Below, one piece after another: positions 63,743-64,000 of a stretch of DNA of 64,000 bases (the stretch's first letter is position 1; each line of letters starts with the position of its first letter). A model generated the notes under the pieces. That model was not told where the DNA came from. It worked only from the letters and a program-made list of their open reading frames with translations, and searched no databases. A program made the translations under genes and the position numbers. Source of the stretch: Stereocaulon alpinum (lineage: Eukaryota; Ascomycota; Lecanoromycetes; Lecanorales; Stereocaulaceae); the NCBI GenBank assembly GCA_018257865.1, contig JAEUBA010000010.1:372001-436000 (forward strand). The letters run 5' to 3'.

Positions 63743-64000
63743 ACGATGGGATTCTATTACATTGATTTCCCATGACTTCTTCATGATGGGATTTCTTTAC
63801 GTTGAATTCCCATTGGATGTTTTACTTCTAAGATGGGATTTCTTTACGTTGAATTTCCATGACTTCTTTTATGATGGGTATTTCTCACAAAAGGAATCCA
63901 TGGTAGCCCTTGTACGATGGGATTCCTTTTCTCGGATCGCCATATTCTCTTACACTATGGGATTCCCTCTCGTGAAATTCCCATGTCGAGTTTTCTGTGA
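63743..64000. repeat. Array of degenerate hairpin-like repeats, cut by the window end
   Basis: About six units of 40-48 bp. Each starts with GATGGGATT (or TATGGGATT, GATGGGTATT), continues with TCTTTACGTTGAA or a variant, and reaches TTCCCAT or a variant before a CTTCTT-like spacer. In the better-kept units ATGGGATTTC pairs with GAATTCCCAT of the same unit, so single strands could form short stems. Identity between units falls to the right. Noncoding. Confidence 0.8.

Overview
The window is nuclear DNA of a filamentous ascomycete (Pezizomycotina). Genes carry short spliceosomal introns, mostly about 45-70 nt, with GT-AG ends and visible CTAAC/CTGAC-like branch sites. The gene set is typically fungal: a TEA/ATTS (AbaA-like) regulator, a PIR-repeat wall protein, a Dur3-type urea permease and a DUF2237 protein. 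I cannot fix the genus; a dothideomycete or leotiomycete is plausible. There are no operons. Genes lie on both strands, often as tight divergent or convergent pairs. I saw no tRNA, rRNA or CRISPR, and no biosynthetic cluster. All exon models were built by eye from splice motifs and frame closure, and most close exactly in frame.

Layout. 1-4110 is gene-poor. 4.1-7.7 kb (-) is a Ccc2-type copper P-type ATPase. 8.7-13.3 kb is a dense block of regulators and housekeeping genes: COP9 subunit 7 (+), Gcn5 acetyltransferase (-), Ost5 (+, a 77-aa four-exon gene whose ATG is 59 bp from the proposed Gcn5 ATG) and checkpoint clamp Rad1 (+). 13.9-16.6 kb is a Dur3 urea permease with a 10-nt microexon. 16.9-20.6 kb is LC8 dynein light chain (-) divergent from the five-RRM protein Mrd1 (+). 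21.4-24.1 kb is a TEA factor with a CCHC zinc knuckle near its N-terminus. 26.1-28.6 kb is the elongation factor ELL.

29.3-30.1 kb is a DUF2237 protein, followed by a 181-bp MITE. 30.7-32.4 kb is a class-3 lipase. Facing it at 32.5-35.6 kb is a damaged pair: a GRDP/DUF1399-like gene without a start, and a ZZ-finger gene whose tail lies beyond an in-frame TAG. 37.3-38.1 kb is a small zinc-ribbon protein in five exons. 38.6-40.4 kb is an F-box protein, divergent from an MDR quinone oxidoreductase. 42.0-44.3 kb is an MFS transporter with a 13-nt microexon.

45.6-47.6 kb is a secreted gamma-glutamyltransferase. 48.5-57.5 kb carries three secreted or surface proteins (a Gly/Ser-rich membrane protein, a cysteine-free PIR-repeat protein with a GPI-like tail, and a Gly-Ser-rich secreted protein) and a monocarboxylate-type MFS transporter. 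59-60.5 kb has an unknown 318-aa protein and a possible small membrane protein. 61.0-63.3 kb is a TM9/nonaspanin. The window ends inside an array of degenerate hairpin-like repeats.

The genes do not form one pathway. Two loose themes are chromatin, transcription and checkpoint control (CSN7, Gcn5, Rad1, TEA factor, ELL) and the cell surface and secretory route (Ost5, TM9, wall proteins, transporters, glutamyltransferase). The most unusual items are the zinc-knuckle/TEA fusion, the damaged ZZ-GRDP locus, two microexons, the hairpin repeat array and sharp changes of strand composition inside several genes.
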